A stretch of 64,000 nt of DNA from Hyphomonas sp. TMED17 (GTDB taxonomy: Bacteria; Pseudomonadota; Alphaproteobacteria; Caulobacterales; Hyphomonadaceae): the NCBI GenBank assembly GCA_002172915.1, contig NHBW01000005.1, positions 264,466-328,465 on the forward strand, read 5' to 3'. The notes under the pieces are model-generated. The model saw only the letters and a program-made list of their open reading frames with translations, did no database searches and was not told where the DNA came from. Every line of letters begins with the position of its first letter. The first letter of the stretch is position 1. The position numbers were made by a program, and so were the translations under genes. Below are positions 35,097 through 44,501 of this stretch, in pieces.

Positions 35097-35862
35097 ATGC
35101 TTTTAGCTGGCCCTTGAGATCAGAGATGATGTCTTGCGGGATTAAACCGGGACCAATCCTTAAACCGGCTTCCCCATGCATCCATACCGCCGCACAGCAG
35201 GCGCTGAAAGCGGGCATAGCTTGTGCCAGCAGACCCGTAATCATACCGGCAAGGACGTCACCACTGCCAGCCTTTGCGAGATAGGGTGACGCATGCCGGT
35301 TAATAACCAATTCGCCATCGGGGGCGACGATTAATGTTTCGCGGCCTTTCAGGACAACAATGGCTGCGAGATGACGTGCAACATCTTTGGCGCGCTGCAC
35401 CCGTGATCCCTGGAAGTCTGAAAACGCCTGATCGAATTCGCCATCGTGAGGGGTAATTATTAATGGAGCGGTCCGGCCGTTTATATCAGGTCTGTTTATA
35501 ATTGCGTCGGCATCGAGTACAATCGCGACCGTTTCTGATAGTGTTGCGAGTGTCTTGATCGCGCCAACTGGACATCCGCCTGGCCCGGCGAGTAAGGCGG
35601 TTACTTTCTTCACCGCAGAAACAGCTCCATTGCGCACCATAATGTCTGCGGGGAGTGTGGTGCGATAAAGATCATAGGCTTCGTCCGACATAACTGTGAC
35701 AAGCCCAGCACCAATTCGAGAACAGGCTGCTGCTGCGAGCCGCGTCGCGCCGGCATAATTTGCTGAACCGATTATAACGCCATGCCCGCGATGATATTTA
35801 TGCGCGTCCAAGCCGGGGCGTGGAAAATCTTTCTGCCAAAGCTGCGGGCTATTTTCAATCAT
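35092..35862 (-). CDS. nnrD: ADP/ATP-dependent NAD(P)H-hydrate dehydratase, stand-alone
   Basis: A 256-residue YjeF_C-type ribokinase-like enzyme that repairs hydrated NADH/NADPH. Signature parts are the GHGVIIGSANYAGATRLAAAA N-terminal loop, the ITPHDGEF motif and the catalytic AGSGDVLAGMITGLLAQ near the C-terminus. Most bacterial proteins of this type are fused to an N-terminal epimerase (NnrE); here only the dehydratase domain is present, it begins at its own ATG (35860-35862), and no epimerase gene lies in the window. It is minus-strand and convergent with the GST gene. Confidence 0.92.
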   Translation of the reverse strand: MIENSPQLWQKDFPRPGLDAHKYHRGHGVIIGSANYAGATRLAAAACSRIGAGLVTVMSDEAYDLYRTTLPADIMVRNGAVSAVKKVTALLAGPGGCPVGAIKTLATLSETVAIVLDADAIINRPDINGRTAPLIITPHDGEFDQAFSDFQGSRVQRAKDVARHLAAIVVLKGRETLIVAPDGELVINRHASPYLAKAGSGDVLAGMITGLLAQAMPAFSACCAAVWMHGEAGLRIGPGLIPQDIISDLKGQLKAL

Positions 35863-35998
35863 TTTGCCAGCCTTCTAAAAGCGCACCTAATGCGCGCATA
35901 AAATGCTAGCAGGGCGATTTGGGCTCTCCAAGGCACAATTAATCTAATGGTGAGAAAACCGTCGTCCTTTATTGCGTCGGCTACCGGTCTATTCCCGG

Positions 35999-37393
35999 CT
36001 AATTCGTCGTCGCCAGCCAGGCATCCAGATCTGACAGGGCCCGGGCAGCTTGCGCCCGCTTTTTTGCGCGCCCCTTATCCTTGCCACGGAGCCGTTTGCC
36101 ATGTTCGTCACGGGTCTGGACGTCATCCGGATTAGCCGGTGGAAACAGGCCGAAATTAATGTTCATCGGCTGAAATGTCTTTCCTTCGGCGAGGTGTCCG
36201 CCTGTTATGTGCCTGATCAAGGCGCCTAGCGCTGTGTTTTCAGGCGGCGGGGTGACCGTCTCGCCGCGCAGCTCCGCTGCGGCAAACCGGCCGGCTAAAA
36301 GACCCATTGCTGCGCTTTCAACATAACCTTCAACACCTGTAATCTGGCCAGCGAAACGAAGTCTCGGCATCGATTTCAGACGCAATTCGGCATCAAGAAG
36401 CTTTGGTGAGTTGATAAATGTATTTCGGTGGATACCGCCCAGGCGCGCAAATTCGGCGTTTTGCAGCCCGGGGATCATGCGAAATATCTCAGCCTGTGCG
36501 CCGTATTTGAGCTTGGTTTGAAAGCCAACCATATTCCACAGGCTGCCAAGAGCATTGTCCTGCCTCAGTTGAACAATCGCATGGCATTTTACATCGGGTT
36601 GGAACGGATTAGTTAACCCAATCGGCTTCATTGGACCAAAACGCAGGGTTTCGCGTCCGCGTTCGGCCATCACTTCGATTGGCAGGCAGCCTTCAAAGTA
36701 AGGCGTATTTTTTTCCCAGTCACGAAACTCGGTTTTGTCACCGTCGATCAAAGCGTCAATGAATTGGTTATACTGAGCTTCGTCCATGCCGCAATTAATA
36801 TAGGCGGCGGTATCTCCATGCGGGCCGGGCTTATCATAGCGCGACTGACGCCACGCCTTATCCATATCAATACTGTCAAAATGAACGATTGGTGCGATCG
36901 CATCGAAAAAGGCGAGGTCCTCTTCACCAGTCTCGCGCCGGATCGCCTCTGCCAGTTCCACGCTTGTCAAAGGCCCTGTTGCGATAATGACGCTATCCCA
37001 GTCAGACGGTGGCAGCCCGGTGATTTCTTCGCGCTTGATTGTGATCAAAGGATGCTGTTCAAGCGCTGCTGTCACCGCGCCCGCAAAAGCTTCGCGATCA
37101 ACCGCCAGCGCGCTACCGGCGGGCACCTGGTGCTTATCTGCGGTATTGATAATCAAACCACCGGATCGACGCATCTCTTCATGCAGAACGCCAACCGCAT
37201 TTGTTTGACTGTCATCGGATCGAAACGAGTTTGAGCATACGAGTTCGGCAAGCTGGTCGGTCTGATGTGCATCAGTTCCGCGCACGCCGCGCATTTCATG
37301 CAGTACCACTTGAACGCCCGCCTGAGCAGCTTGCCAAGCGGCTTCCGAGCCTGCCATGCCGCCGCCAATGATATGGAGTTGTTTCATCGTCAT
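35999..37393 (-). CDS. trmFO: methylenetetrahydrofolate-tRNA-(uracil54-C5)-methyltransferase (FADH2-oxidizing)
   Basis: A 464-residue flavoprotein that makes ribothymidine-54 in the tRNA T loop with 5,10-methylenetetrahydrofolate as carbon donor. The FAD-binding start is [21 protein letters not shown], followed by the TrmFO/GidA-small marks [30 protein letters not shown] and later [18 protein letters not shown] and [17 protein letters not shown]. The C-terminal tail is basic ([20 protein letters not shown]). The start may be the first ATG (37391-37393) or the one two codons later. Use of TrmFO rather than SAM-dependent TrmA is common in this class. Confidence 0.96.
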   Translation of the reverse strand: MTMKQLHIIGGGMAGSEAAWQAAQAGVQVVLHEMRGVRGTDAHQTDQLAELVCSNSFRSDDSQTNAVGVLHEEMRRSGGLIINTADKHQVPAGSALAVDREAFAGAVTAALEQHPLITIKREEITGLPPSDWDSVIIATGPLTSVELAEAIRRETGEEDLAFFDAIAPIVHFDSIDMDKAWRQSRYDKPGPHGDTAAYINCGMDEAQYNQFIDALIDGDKTEFRDWEKNTPYFEGCLPIEVMAERGRETLRFGPMKPIGLTNPFQPDVKCHAIVQLRQDNALGSLWNMVGFQTKLKYGAQAEIFRMIPGLQNAEFARLGGIHRNTFINSPKLLDAELRLKSMPRLRFAGQITGVEGYVESAAMGLLAGRFAAAELRGETVTPPPENTALGALIRHITGGHLAEGKTFQPMNINFGLFPPANPDDVQTRDEHGKRLRGKDKGRAKKRAQAARALSDLDAWLATTN

Positions 37394-37554
37394 TAAGGCT
37401 CTTTGAAAATTAAGGGATAATAGGTCAAGACAGCAAAAGCTTTATTCTCTGCGGCAGACCAGCGCGATAACGGTCAGGCTGCGATGGATATAATAGCAAA
37501 CTTCGGCAGCGACATTGCCAATTAGAGCTTTGCATCACGATGCGACAACCCTAA

Positions 37555-38922
37555 ATGGAAGATATGTCAGATCATAAGCCTTCTCAAATTCGCGATGCCG
37601 AGCGCATCCTCTCTCAACTGCTTGACGTGTGCGCACAGAACGGGGCTACGGCTGCCGATGTTTCACTCGGTCACAGCCAGGATACTCGCGTGGAGGTGCA
37701 AAAGGGACAACTCGACACGCTTGAACGCTCCGAATCGATTGGCGTATCTCTGCGCTGTTTTGTCGGGCAGAGACAGGCACACGTTTCAGGCTCGGATGTA
37801 TCCGAAGCCGCACTGGCGGACCTGGCCGACCGTTGTGTCGCGATGGCTAAAGTTGTTCCCGAAGACCAGTATTGCGGGCTGGCTGATGCATCAGAGCTGG
37901 CAACAGAATTGCCGGAGCTTGACCTAGATGGCGATCCCGAGCCCGATAGCAGCGTTCTTGAGGCTGATGCGCTCGCAGCTGAAGAGGCTGCACTAGCAGT
38001 ATCCGGTGTCGATCACGTTAGTGGAAGCGGGAGTTCATGGGGCAGATCGGAACGCTGGGTCGCCGCCAGTAATGGTTTTTACGCAACACGCCGCAGCGGA
38101 TATTCAAGTCTTGGACTAGCCGCAATTGCGCGTTCTGGCGAAGCAATGGAACGCGACTATGATAGTCAGGTGGTTCGCCGGATTGAGGATCGCAGGAGTG
38201 CGATTGAGATTGGCCGCACAGCCGGTGAACGTGCAATTGCCCGGCTAAATCCGAAAAAGGTCAAAACCCAAACGGCGGCAGTAATTTACGATCGGCGGGT
38301 TTCATCTAGCCTGTTAGGGCCATTAATGTCTGCGATGAGTGGGCCTGCCGTGGCACGCGGGATTAGCTTTTTAAAAGACCGGCTCGGCGATCAATTGTTC
38401 CGGCCTGATGTCTCAATTATCGACGATCCGTTTCGCCATCGTGGTTTAGGAAATCGTGCCCATGATGGTGAGGGACGTCCGGTCGATCGCGTCGCCCTGA
38501 TTGATCAGGGTTATCTTAAAAACTGGATGTTGAACGGATCATCCGCCAAACAACTTGGACTTAAGCCAAATGGTTATGCGAGCGGTGGTTTCGGCAGCCC
38601 GCCGGGGGTTGGTGGCTCCAATATCTACATGCAGGCCGGCGTGAAGACCCCCGAACAACTTATGGCCGCGGCCGGACATGGATTGCTGGTCAGCGATATG
38701 TTTGGTCCGTCAATCAACCCGAACACGGGGGACTATTCGGTCGGCGTATCCGGATTCTGGTTTGCCGACGGGGAAATACAATATCCGGTGTCGGAAGTGA
38801 CAATCGCCGGTGATCTGATTTCGATTTATGAACGTCTCATACCGGCATCAGACCTCGAATTCCGGGGCACGACAGATGCGCCATCCATTCTAGTTGAGGA
38901 TATGTCGATTGCGGGCGAGTGA
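37555..38922 (+). CDS. pmbA: TldE/PmbA-type metalloprotease subunit
   Basis: A 455-residue member of the U62/TldD-PmbA family. The N-terminal domain includes ATAADVSLGHSQDTRVEVQKG; the C-terminal domain holds GLGNRAHDGEGRPVDRVALIDQGYLKNWMLN and the glycine-rich VSGFWFADGEI. It lacks the HExxxH found in TldD, as expected for TldE, the partner in the TldD/E heterodimeric zinc protease that trims unfolded or RiPP peptides. Two ATGs, at 37555 and 37564, are possible; neither has a clear Shine-Dalgarno. Its end overlaps the start of the CysQ-like gene. The tldD partner lies at 48.6 kb. Confidence 0.94.
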   Translation: MEDMSDHKPSQIRDAERILSQLLDVCAQNGATAADVSLGHSQDTRVEVQKGQLDTLERSESIGVSLRCFVGQRQAHVSGSDVSEAALADLADRCVAMAKVVPEDQYCGLADASELATELPELDLDGDPEPDSSVLEADALAAEEAALAVSGVDHVSGSGSSWGRSERWVAASNGFYATRRSGYSSLGLAAIARSGEAMERDYDSQVVRRIEDRRSAIEIGRTAGERAIARLNPKKVKTQTAAVIYDRRVSSSLLGPLMSAMSGPAVARGISFLKDRLGDQLFRPDVSIIDDPFRHRGLGNRAHDGEGRPVDRVALIDQGYLKNWMLNGSSAKQLGLKPNGYASGGFGSPPGVGGSNIYMQAGVKTPEQLMAAAGHGLLVSDMFGPSINPNTGDYSVGVSGFWFADGEIQYPVSEVTIAGDLISIYERLIPASDLEFRGTTDAPSILVEDMSIAGE

Positions 38923-39751
38923 TGTTGATATAAACGATCTACATCTTCTTCAGGAGGTTGTAACAGAGGCGGCCTCAATTGCGTATCGCCATTTCGGTAG
39001 CAAATCCCTGAAAGTATGGGATAAAAGCATCGATAATCCGGTTAGCGAAGCGGACCTCGAGGTCAACGAGTATATGCGTCGTAAGTTGATGTCGGCACGT
39101 CCGGCATATGGCTGGCTTTCGGAAGAGACAACGCTTTCGGATCATCGCCGCGATCAGGATAAAGTATGGGTTCTGGACCCGATCGATGGCACAAAGGCCT
39201 TCATCAGCGGCTCGCCATTCTGGTGTATTGGGGCCGGGCTGGTCGAGCGTGGCGTCCCGAAGGTCGCGATTGTCGCCGCCCCAGCTCTCGACCAGTGCTA
39301 TACGGCCGTGAAGCATGGCGGTGCGAGATGCAATGGAGAGATCATCAGGGTCTCAGACCAGTCTTGCATTCAGGGGTGTCGCATGGTTGCGACCGAGGAA
39401 ATGTTCAGCCACAAATCCTGGCCCGAAACCTGGCCGGAAATGGTGTTTGCGAGACCGAAACCGAACGCAACTCTGCTTCGATTGTGTGCAGTAGCGAGTG
39501 GTGAATGGGACGCCGCTATGGCATTGTGGCGGAAGTCGGACTGGGACCTTGCCCCCGGCAGTTTGATAGTTGAAGAGGCCGGCGGGCTGGCAACAACCCA
39601 TCTTGGTGAACATTATCGGTTCAATCAGTTGATTCCAGCGCAACGAAGTCTGCTTTCAGCTGGTACAAAACTGCATTCCCTGTTAAGGGCGCGTGTCGAT
39701 CACGTTAAGCTTTCCAATCCCAACGCGAACGAGACACCATCTTCATTTTAA
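38909..39751 (+). CDS. inositol monophosphatase family protein, CysQ-like 3'(2'),5'-bisphosphate nucleotidase
   Basis: A Mg2+-dependent phosphatase of the IMPase/FBPase fold. Metal-binding motifs are GWLSEETTL (Glu-Glu), VLDPIDGTKAFISG (the DPIDGT core) and WDLAPGSLIVEEAGG. The likely substrate is PAP or PAPS-derived nucleotide, since a CysQ-DUF4170 neighbourhood is common in alphaproteobacteria, but inositol phosphates cannot be excluded. No ATG fits: I use TTG at 38909, nine bases after GAGG (38896-38899), giving 280 residues; TTG at 38894 is the alternative. The start overlaps the pmbA end by 14 bases, so translation is coupled. Confidence 0.88.
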   Translation: MRASDVDINDLHLLQEVVTEAASIAYRHFGSKSLKVWDKSIDNPVSEADLEVNEYMRRKLMSARPAYGWLSEETTLSDHRRDQDKVWVLDPIDGTKAFISGSPFWCIGAGLVERGVPKVAIVAAPALDQCYTAVKHGGARCNGEIIRVSDQSCIQGCRMVATEEMFSHKSWPETWPEMVFARPKPNATLLRLCAVASGEWDAAMALWRKSDWDLAPGSLIVEEAGGLATTHLGEHYRFNQLIPAQRSLLSAGTKLHSLLRARVDHVKLSNPNANETPSSF

Positions 39752-39767
39752 TCAAGCAGAGGCATCA

Positions 39768-40019
39768 ATGAAAACATCTCAAACGAGCAAGCAATTACTT
39801 CATTTGGTTATTGGTGGCGAATTGAAGGATGTTTTGGGGCTTGAATTCTCCGATCTTTCAAAAATTGATTTTATTGGTGCTTTCCCGAATTACAGATCTG
39901 CCTATGATGCCTGGAAAACGGCCGCACAAAAAACAGTCGATGCCGCGGATGTGAGATATTTCATTCTGCACGCTCACAAGCTCATGGATCCCGAAACAGG
40001 CGAACAGCACAATTTCTGA
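39768..40019 (+). CDS. DUF4170 domain-containing protein
   Basis: An 83-residue small protein matching DUF4170, with the pattern QLLHLVIGGELKDVLG, the central IDFIGAFPNYRSAYDAWK and the end RYFILHAHKLMDPE. Function is not established; the family usually sits after a CysQ-like gene and before lipid A genes. The ATG at 39768 is preceded by AGAGG (39758-39762). The frame is open upstream into the CysQ-like gene but that part is not conserved. The stop (40017-40019) overlaps the probable start region of the ABC exporter. Confidence 0.88.
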   Translation: MKTSQTSKQLLHLVIGGELKDVLGLEFSDLSKIDFIGAFPNYRSAYDAWKTAAQKTVDAADVRYFILHAHKLMDPETGEQHNF

Positions 40020-41778
40020 TCACAATTCATCCATCTCTAAACGCGCTGGTCTGTTAAGACTATTCCAGCAGTTTTTCGCGGCGCAGATACGCTGGTTTCT
40101 ACTGGGGACATTGTTCGCGGTAATTACTGCTGCTTGCGCCAGTGCTTATGCCGGTATCCTGGCATTTGTCGGCAATCAGCTGCAGGCTGCGATAGAGACA
40201 AAGGAAAGCGAGTTTGGCTGGATTGTTGTCGGTCCTATCGGAATTGTGCTGCTTGCATCAGGACGCGCCTTATCGCTCTATTTGATGACGATATGCAATA
40301 ATACCGGGGTCCAGAGAGCTTTAGTTGACGTGCAGGCCGCTCAGTTCAACGCCCTGACCGACGGAGATTACCAGCGCCTGACCGCGGTTGCTGCGGGCGG
40401 TTTCGTCTCGCGTTTTATCAATGACTTAAACGCACTTCGCGATGCAGGTCTGCGTTTTGCCAATAATTTCACCAAGAGCATTTTCACAATCATTGGTGCC
40501 TTTGGTTATATGCTTTACCTCGACTGGCGACTGACGCTTATTTTACTAATTGTGTACCCGGTCGCTTTTGGGCCGGTGATCGCATTAGGAAACCGGATCC
40601 GGAAGCGGGCCAAAGCCGCTCAAACCCAGATTGGGGAAGTCACATCGTTATTGAATGAAGGGTTTCAATCGGCCCGTATTGTAAAGGCCTATTCACTCGA
40701 AACCTATCAACGGGAACGCGCTAAACTTGGCTTCATCGAGCGGTCCCGGTTATTTCTGAAAGTTCTCACTGACAAAGCTGCCGTGGATCCAATTCTGGAA
40801 GTCACAGGCGGCGTCGCTATGGCCGGGATATTGGCCTTTTCGGCCTGGCAAATCGGTACAGGGGCAAGCACGCTTGGTGACTTATTAGGTATTATTGGAG
40901 CGATCGGCATTGCGACGCCTGAGCTGCGAGCGCTTGGTACTCTTAACGCGGTCGCGCAAGAAGGCGGCGCAGCCGCCGATCGAATGTTTGATGTCCTGGA
41001 TGATAAAACCCTTATTTGCAACACGCCGGGCGCGGTCGAATTAGCGGCTGTACAGGGACGCATTTCTTTCAAGAATGTCAGCTTTAACTATCCTGACGGT
41101 AGTCCGGCACTGAATAATTTGAGTTTTGAGATTGAACCGGGTGAGACAGTCGCGCTGGTCGGCCCGAGTGGCGCCGGTAAGTCTACGGTATTCAATCTAA
41201 TCTTGCGGTTGTTCGATGCAACATCAGGAGAGATTTTGATTGATGGCGCGCCTTCAAAGCAAGTTAGTCTGTTGTCCTTGCGCGGCGCCATGGCACTGGT
41301 TTCGCAAGACGCTGCCCTGTTTGACGACACGATAAAGGCAAACATTGCATTCGGTCGGCTGGAAGCGAACATTGACGAGATCATGGCAGCAGCAATCGCT
41401 GCTAATGCGCATGGTTTCATTATGGAGCTTAAGGATGGCTATGACAGCCAAGTCGGCGAAGGTGGACGAAACCTCTCGGGCGGACAGCGTCAACGGGTAG
41501 CGCTTGCCCGCGCAATTATCCGACAAGCCCCAATTCTGCTTCTCGATGAGGCCACGTCCGCGCTTGATTCAGAAAATGAGGCGAAAGTTCAGGTTGCGCT
41601 GAGAGAATTCACCCAAGACCGGACGAGTCTGATTGTTGCTCACAGGCTGTCGACTGTGCGCAAGGCGGATCGAATTCTTGTGATTGAAGACGGACAGGTG
41701 GTCGAGACAGGCTCCCATACCGAGTTAATGGCGGTTAATGGCGTTTATAAACGACTTGTAGAATTACAGCTTAACTAG
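40012..41778 (+). CDS. MsbA-like ABC exporter (lipid A/lipid flippase type) with non-ATG start
   Basis: A half-transporter with an N-terminal membrane domain and a C-terminal ATPase: Walker A GPSGAGKST, signature LSGGQRQRVALA, Walker B ILLLDEATSALD and switch histidine AHRLS. Placement after the DUF4170 gene favours MsbA, the inner-membrane lipid A-core flippase. The frame stays open from the stop at 39952; the first standard start is TTG at 40111, giving 555 residues but cutting away the N-terminal elbow helix and part of the first membrane segment. Upstream sequence reads like a normal start from ATT at 40012 (then SDHNSSISKRAGLLRLFQQF) or ATC at 40033. ATT gives 588 residues, the family length. 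Confidence 0.88.
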   Translation: MSDHNSSISKRAGLLRLFQQFFAAQIRWFLLGTLFAVITAACASAYAGILAFVGNQLQAAIETKESEFGWIVVGPIGIVLLASGRALSLYLMTICNNTGVQRALVDVQAAQFNALTDGDYQRLTAVAAGGFVSRFINDLNALRDAGLRFANNFTKSIFTIIGAFGYMLYLDWRLTLILLIVYPVAFGPVIALGNRIRKRAKAAQTQIGEVTSLLNEGFQSARIVKAYSLETYQRERAKLGFIERSRLFLKVLTDKAAVDPILEVTGGVAMAGILAFSAWQIGTGASTLGDLLGIIGAIGIATPELRALGTLNAVAQEGGAAADRMFDVLDDKTLICNTPGAVELAAVQGRISFKNVSFNYPDGSPALNNLSFEIEPGETVALVGPSGAGKSTVFNLILRLFDATSGEILIDGAPSKQVSLLSLRGAMALVSQDAALFDDTIKANIAFGRLEANIDEIMAAAIAANAHGFIMELKDGYDSQVGEGGRNLSGGQRQRVALARAIIRQAPILLLDEATSALDSENEAKVQVALREFTQDRTSLIVAHRLSTVRKADRILVIEDGQVVETGSHTELMAVNGVYKRLVELQLN

Positions 41779-41800
41779 GCCGGCCTGTATTTGTTTAAAA

Positions 41801-42481
41801 CTATCGTCCCGGAGCTTTCGATAGCGGCCGTTCAGCCGGCATCTGGGCAGCAGCCGTGCGGAGAAACTTTGCAAGTTTTGCACTGTCCTCAGCGCCCTGG
41901 ACAGCGATTTGCCGGTGAGCGATATATGTTGGAACGCCGGTAATCCCCAGTTGTCGGAACATGGCCTGTTCCTCGCGAACCTTACTAATGTCGGCGTCCG
42001 TCATCAGTAAATCGGATATGATTGAGACATCGAGCCCGATTTGTCCGGCGATTGTCACCAATACTTCATAGTCGGAGATATCCTGGCCGTTGGCAAAATA
42101 GGCCGTGAACAATGCTTCCTTAGCCTGTAAACCAAGGTCCTGTCCTTGTGCCCAATAAACCAGCCGATGCGCGTTGAAGCTATTAGGTCGTCGTTTTATC
42201 GCCTTGAAATCGAACGGAATTCCTTCTTCGGCGCCATAGGCGATTAGCGCGTCACGCATTTGGGTAGAGCGTTGCCTAGCGTCGTCAGAGGAAAACCTTT
42301 GGGCGATATAGGATTTTTGGTCGACGCCTGCCGCAGGTATGGTTGGATCAAGCTCATACGACCGAAACAAGATCTTGACATCAATTTCTGGGACCAGCGT
42401 TATTGCATGGTTTAGCCGTCTCAACCCGAGCCAGCACCACGGACAGACTACATCGGAAACCATTTCTATGTGTAATGTCAT
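41801..42481 (-). CDS. DsbA family oxidoreductase, FrnE-like
   Basis: A 226-residue thioredoxin-fold protein with the redox motif CPWC at 13-16 (SDVVCPWCWLG) and a DsbA-type helical insertion; the cis-proline region is ITGVPTYIAH. There is no signal peptide, so it is cytoplasmic and belongs to the FrnE/2-hydroxychromene-carboxylate-isomerase-like branch rather than periplasmic DsbA. FrnE proteins are disulfide isomerases linked to oxidative stress in some bacteria; the substrate here is unknown. The ATG (42479-42481) overlaps the stop of the fatty acid desaturase by four bases. Confidence 0.9.
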   Translation of the reverse strand: MTLHIEMVSDVVCPWCWLGLRRLNHAITLVPEIDVKILFRSYELDPTIPAAGVDQKSYIAQRFSSDDARQRSTQMRDALIAYGAEEGIPFDFKAIKRRPNSFNAHRLVYWAQGQDLGLQAKEALFTAYFANGQDISDYEVLVTIAGQIGLDVSIISDLLMTDADISKVREEQAMFRQLGITGVPTYIAHRQIAVQGAEDSAKLAKFLRTAAAQMPAERPLSKAPGR

Positions 42482-43431
42482 GCGGTTGCGCCATCTACTT
42501 TGCTTGAAGCACGGTCAAGTATCCGCCAATAACCCGTTTGAATTTCCATTTTGGCTGTATGTCCGTTCTGTTCGAGATATTTATGAGCTTGAGGCAGATT
42601 GTAACACGGAACATGCATGAACATATGGTGTTCGCAATGATAATTGACCCAATAAGGGGCGATAATGGCGCGGTCGAGGATATTAGTACGGACCGTTCTC
42701 GCGTGTCTTAACGGGTCATTATCATCAGGTATGACGGCGTGCTCAGCGATGTTTCGTAATCGTGTGACCAACTGGTTCCACGTTGCGAGCGGCAATAGCC
42801 AAAGGATAAAGAAAACCCACCATGCGCCCGCCAGCGTAAGTCCGATAAGTAATAATAAATTGGTCAGCAGGAACGGGATGACGGCTTCCCGGGCTGTCGT
42901 GGCGCGATTCTCCGCACCACCGGTCTTGCGGAGGTTCAAGCCGAGCGCATTCGCGATCTGGTTCAAACGCTGTTTATAGAAGGTTTGCCCGGTCAAATCT
43001 CGGAATATCTTGCGACGTAAAGAGTGTTTGGTGATCGGAAAGGGTGCCGAAAGCCCTAGGTCGGGATCTTCTGGCTGCTGGGTAAATTTATGATGCAGGA
43101 GATGGTACGGCCGATAGGATTTCAAACTACCGCCGATCGGTGCACCAGCGAGCCATAATCCTAAAAAGTCATTTAATTTCGGGTTCTTACTTACCCCGCC
43201 ATGGGCTGCCTCATGCATAATAATAGCTAGCCCAAGTTGTCTCGCACCAATGATTGGAATAGCCAAAAGAATGAATAGCGGTTGCCAGACACAAAGGGCC
43301 ATCATTGCGAAAATAACCGCCCAGGCATGCACAATCATGCCAATGCCTTTTATATCAGACCGGTGACTGATCCGGTGCCATTGAGCTGTTGTAAAGAAGT
43401 CGCTCGGTTTTATGCGCTTTAATACTGCCAT
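42478..43431 (-). CDS. membrane fatty acid desaturase
   Basis: A 317-residue di-iron desaturase. The three histidine boxes are HEAAH (73-77), HLLHH (110-114) and HCEHH near residue 265, and hydrophobic pairs between boxes 1-2 and 2-3 place it in the inner membrane. It introduces double bonds into acyl chains of lipids using oxygen; the regiospecificity is not readable from the motifs. The coupled downstream FrnE-like gene (ATGA overlap) suggests joint expression. The upstream neighbour ubiA ends 42 bases away on the same strand, so it may share that transcript. Confidence 0.92.
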   Translation of the reverse strand: MAVLKRIKPSDFFTTAQWHRISHRSDIKGIGMIVHAWAVIFAMMALCVWQPLFILLAIPIIGARQLGLAIIMHEAAHGGVSKNPKLNDFLGLWLAGAPIGGSLKSYRPYHLLHHKFTQQPEDPDLGLSAPFPITKHSLRRKIFRDLTGQTFYKQRLNQIANALGLNLRKTGGAENRATTAREAVIPFLLTNLLLLIGLTLAGAWWVFFILWLLPLATWNQLVTRLRNIAEHAVIPDDNDPLRHARTVRTNILDRAIIAPYWVNYHCEHHMFMHVPCYNLPQAHKYLEQNGHTAKMEIQTGYWRILDRASSKVDGATA

Positions 43432-43472
43432 AGGTAGATATTACGCCAATTGCCGCCACGTCATACAAATGG

Positions 43473-44408
43473 TTAAAAAATGACGGCGAAACTCAGTCCA
43501 ATTGCGAGTATCGCGCCAGCATAGACATTTGATTTAAAGACCGTCCGTGCGGCCTGGTATTTGTCCTGCTGAAGGCTAAACAATTGCCAGATGCCATGCA
43601 CGAGAAACAGCAGGGCAGTGATCGCACCGAAACGTCCGGCGCCGGCCAGTGCAGCTCCCGCAGCAATGAAGACGGTCGCAATCAAATGAAAAGAAAAGAT
43701 ACCCGTCAGGACTTTATCAGCGAATAAACGGGCAGTTGATTTCACACCCGCCATCGCATCATCTTCGACATCCTGAAGCGCGTAAATCGTGTCATAAGCG
43801 ATCGTCCACGCGACCAGGCCGAAGAATAATAGAAGATTTGCCCCGGTAATCCCGTCAAACGCTACCGCGCCGCCAATCATTGCGCCCCAGTTGAATGTGA
43901 AGCCGAGCCAGGCTTGTGGCCACCACGTTATCCGTTTCATATAGGGATAGGTTGCGAGTAGCGGCAATGACAGCAGCGCAATAATTTTGGCCGTCGCCGG
44001 CAGAACAAGCCAGACCAGAAAACCAATCGCTAATAATAGTCCGAAGAAAATATACGCCTGCTCGACAGACAGGCGCCCGGATGGCAGCGGCCTGTCGGCT
44101 GTTCGTTCAACTTGGGCATCAATATGCCGGTCGGTAATATCATTCCAGACACAGCCGGCACCGCGCATCACAACCGCACCGATGAAAAAGGCAATTATCC
44201 AGAATAGATCGATCCACATGAAGCCGGTGGCGATCCGCATTTGGGCAAGCCCGATAATACAAGGTAAAAAGAGAAGCCAGATTCCAACCGGACGCTCCAG
44301 TCGAGCCAGCTCGAAATAGGGTTGGAACTTCGCTAGTCCTGCGGGAAGATGCTTGTATATATTGTCCGCCGATCCAAAATTTCTGTCAAACATCTCATCT
44401 TGAACCAT
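43473..44408 (-). CDS. ubiA: 4-hydroxybenzoate polyprenyltransferase
   Basis: A 311-residue intramembrane prenyltransferase that attaches the polyprenyl tail to 4-hydroxybenzoate in ubiquinone synthesis. The first aspartate motif is NDITDRHIDAQVERTADRPL, the second is YALQDVEDDAMAGVKSTA, and about eight membrane helices are visible. UbiA motif spacing is normal and distinct from the CtaB gene at 53.5 kb. The N-terminus may start at 44408 or five codons later. It is divergent from rsmE, a conserved arrangement. Its product feeds the quinone pool used before the cytochrome oxidase encoded at 50-56 kb. Confidence 0.96.
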   Translation of the reverse strand: MVQDEMFDRNFGSADNIYKHLPAGLAKFQPYFELARLERPVGIWLLFLPCIIGLAQMRIATGFMWIDLFWIIAFFIGAVVMRGAGCVWNDITDRHIDAQVERTADRPLPSGRLSVEQAYIFFGLLLAIGFLVWLVLPATAKIIALLSLPLLATYPYMKRITWWPQAWLGFTFNWGAMIGGAVAFDGITGANLLLFFGLVAWTIAYDTIYALQDVEDDAMAGVKSTARLFADKVLTGIFSFHLIATVFIAAGAALAGAGRFGAITALLFLVHGIWQLFSLQQDKYQAARTVFKSNVYAGAILAIGLSFAVIF

Positions 44409-44501
44409 ACGTCTATTCCCGTTTCCATTGCTGAAAAGTCTATACGAGTTTTTCCTAGGCTTAAAGATAAGACGATAAACTCTTTTTTTAAGGAGAAAAA
44501 A

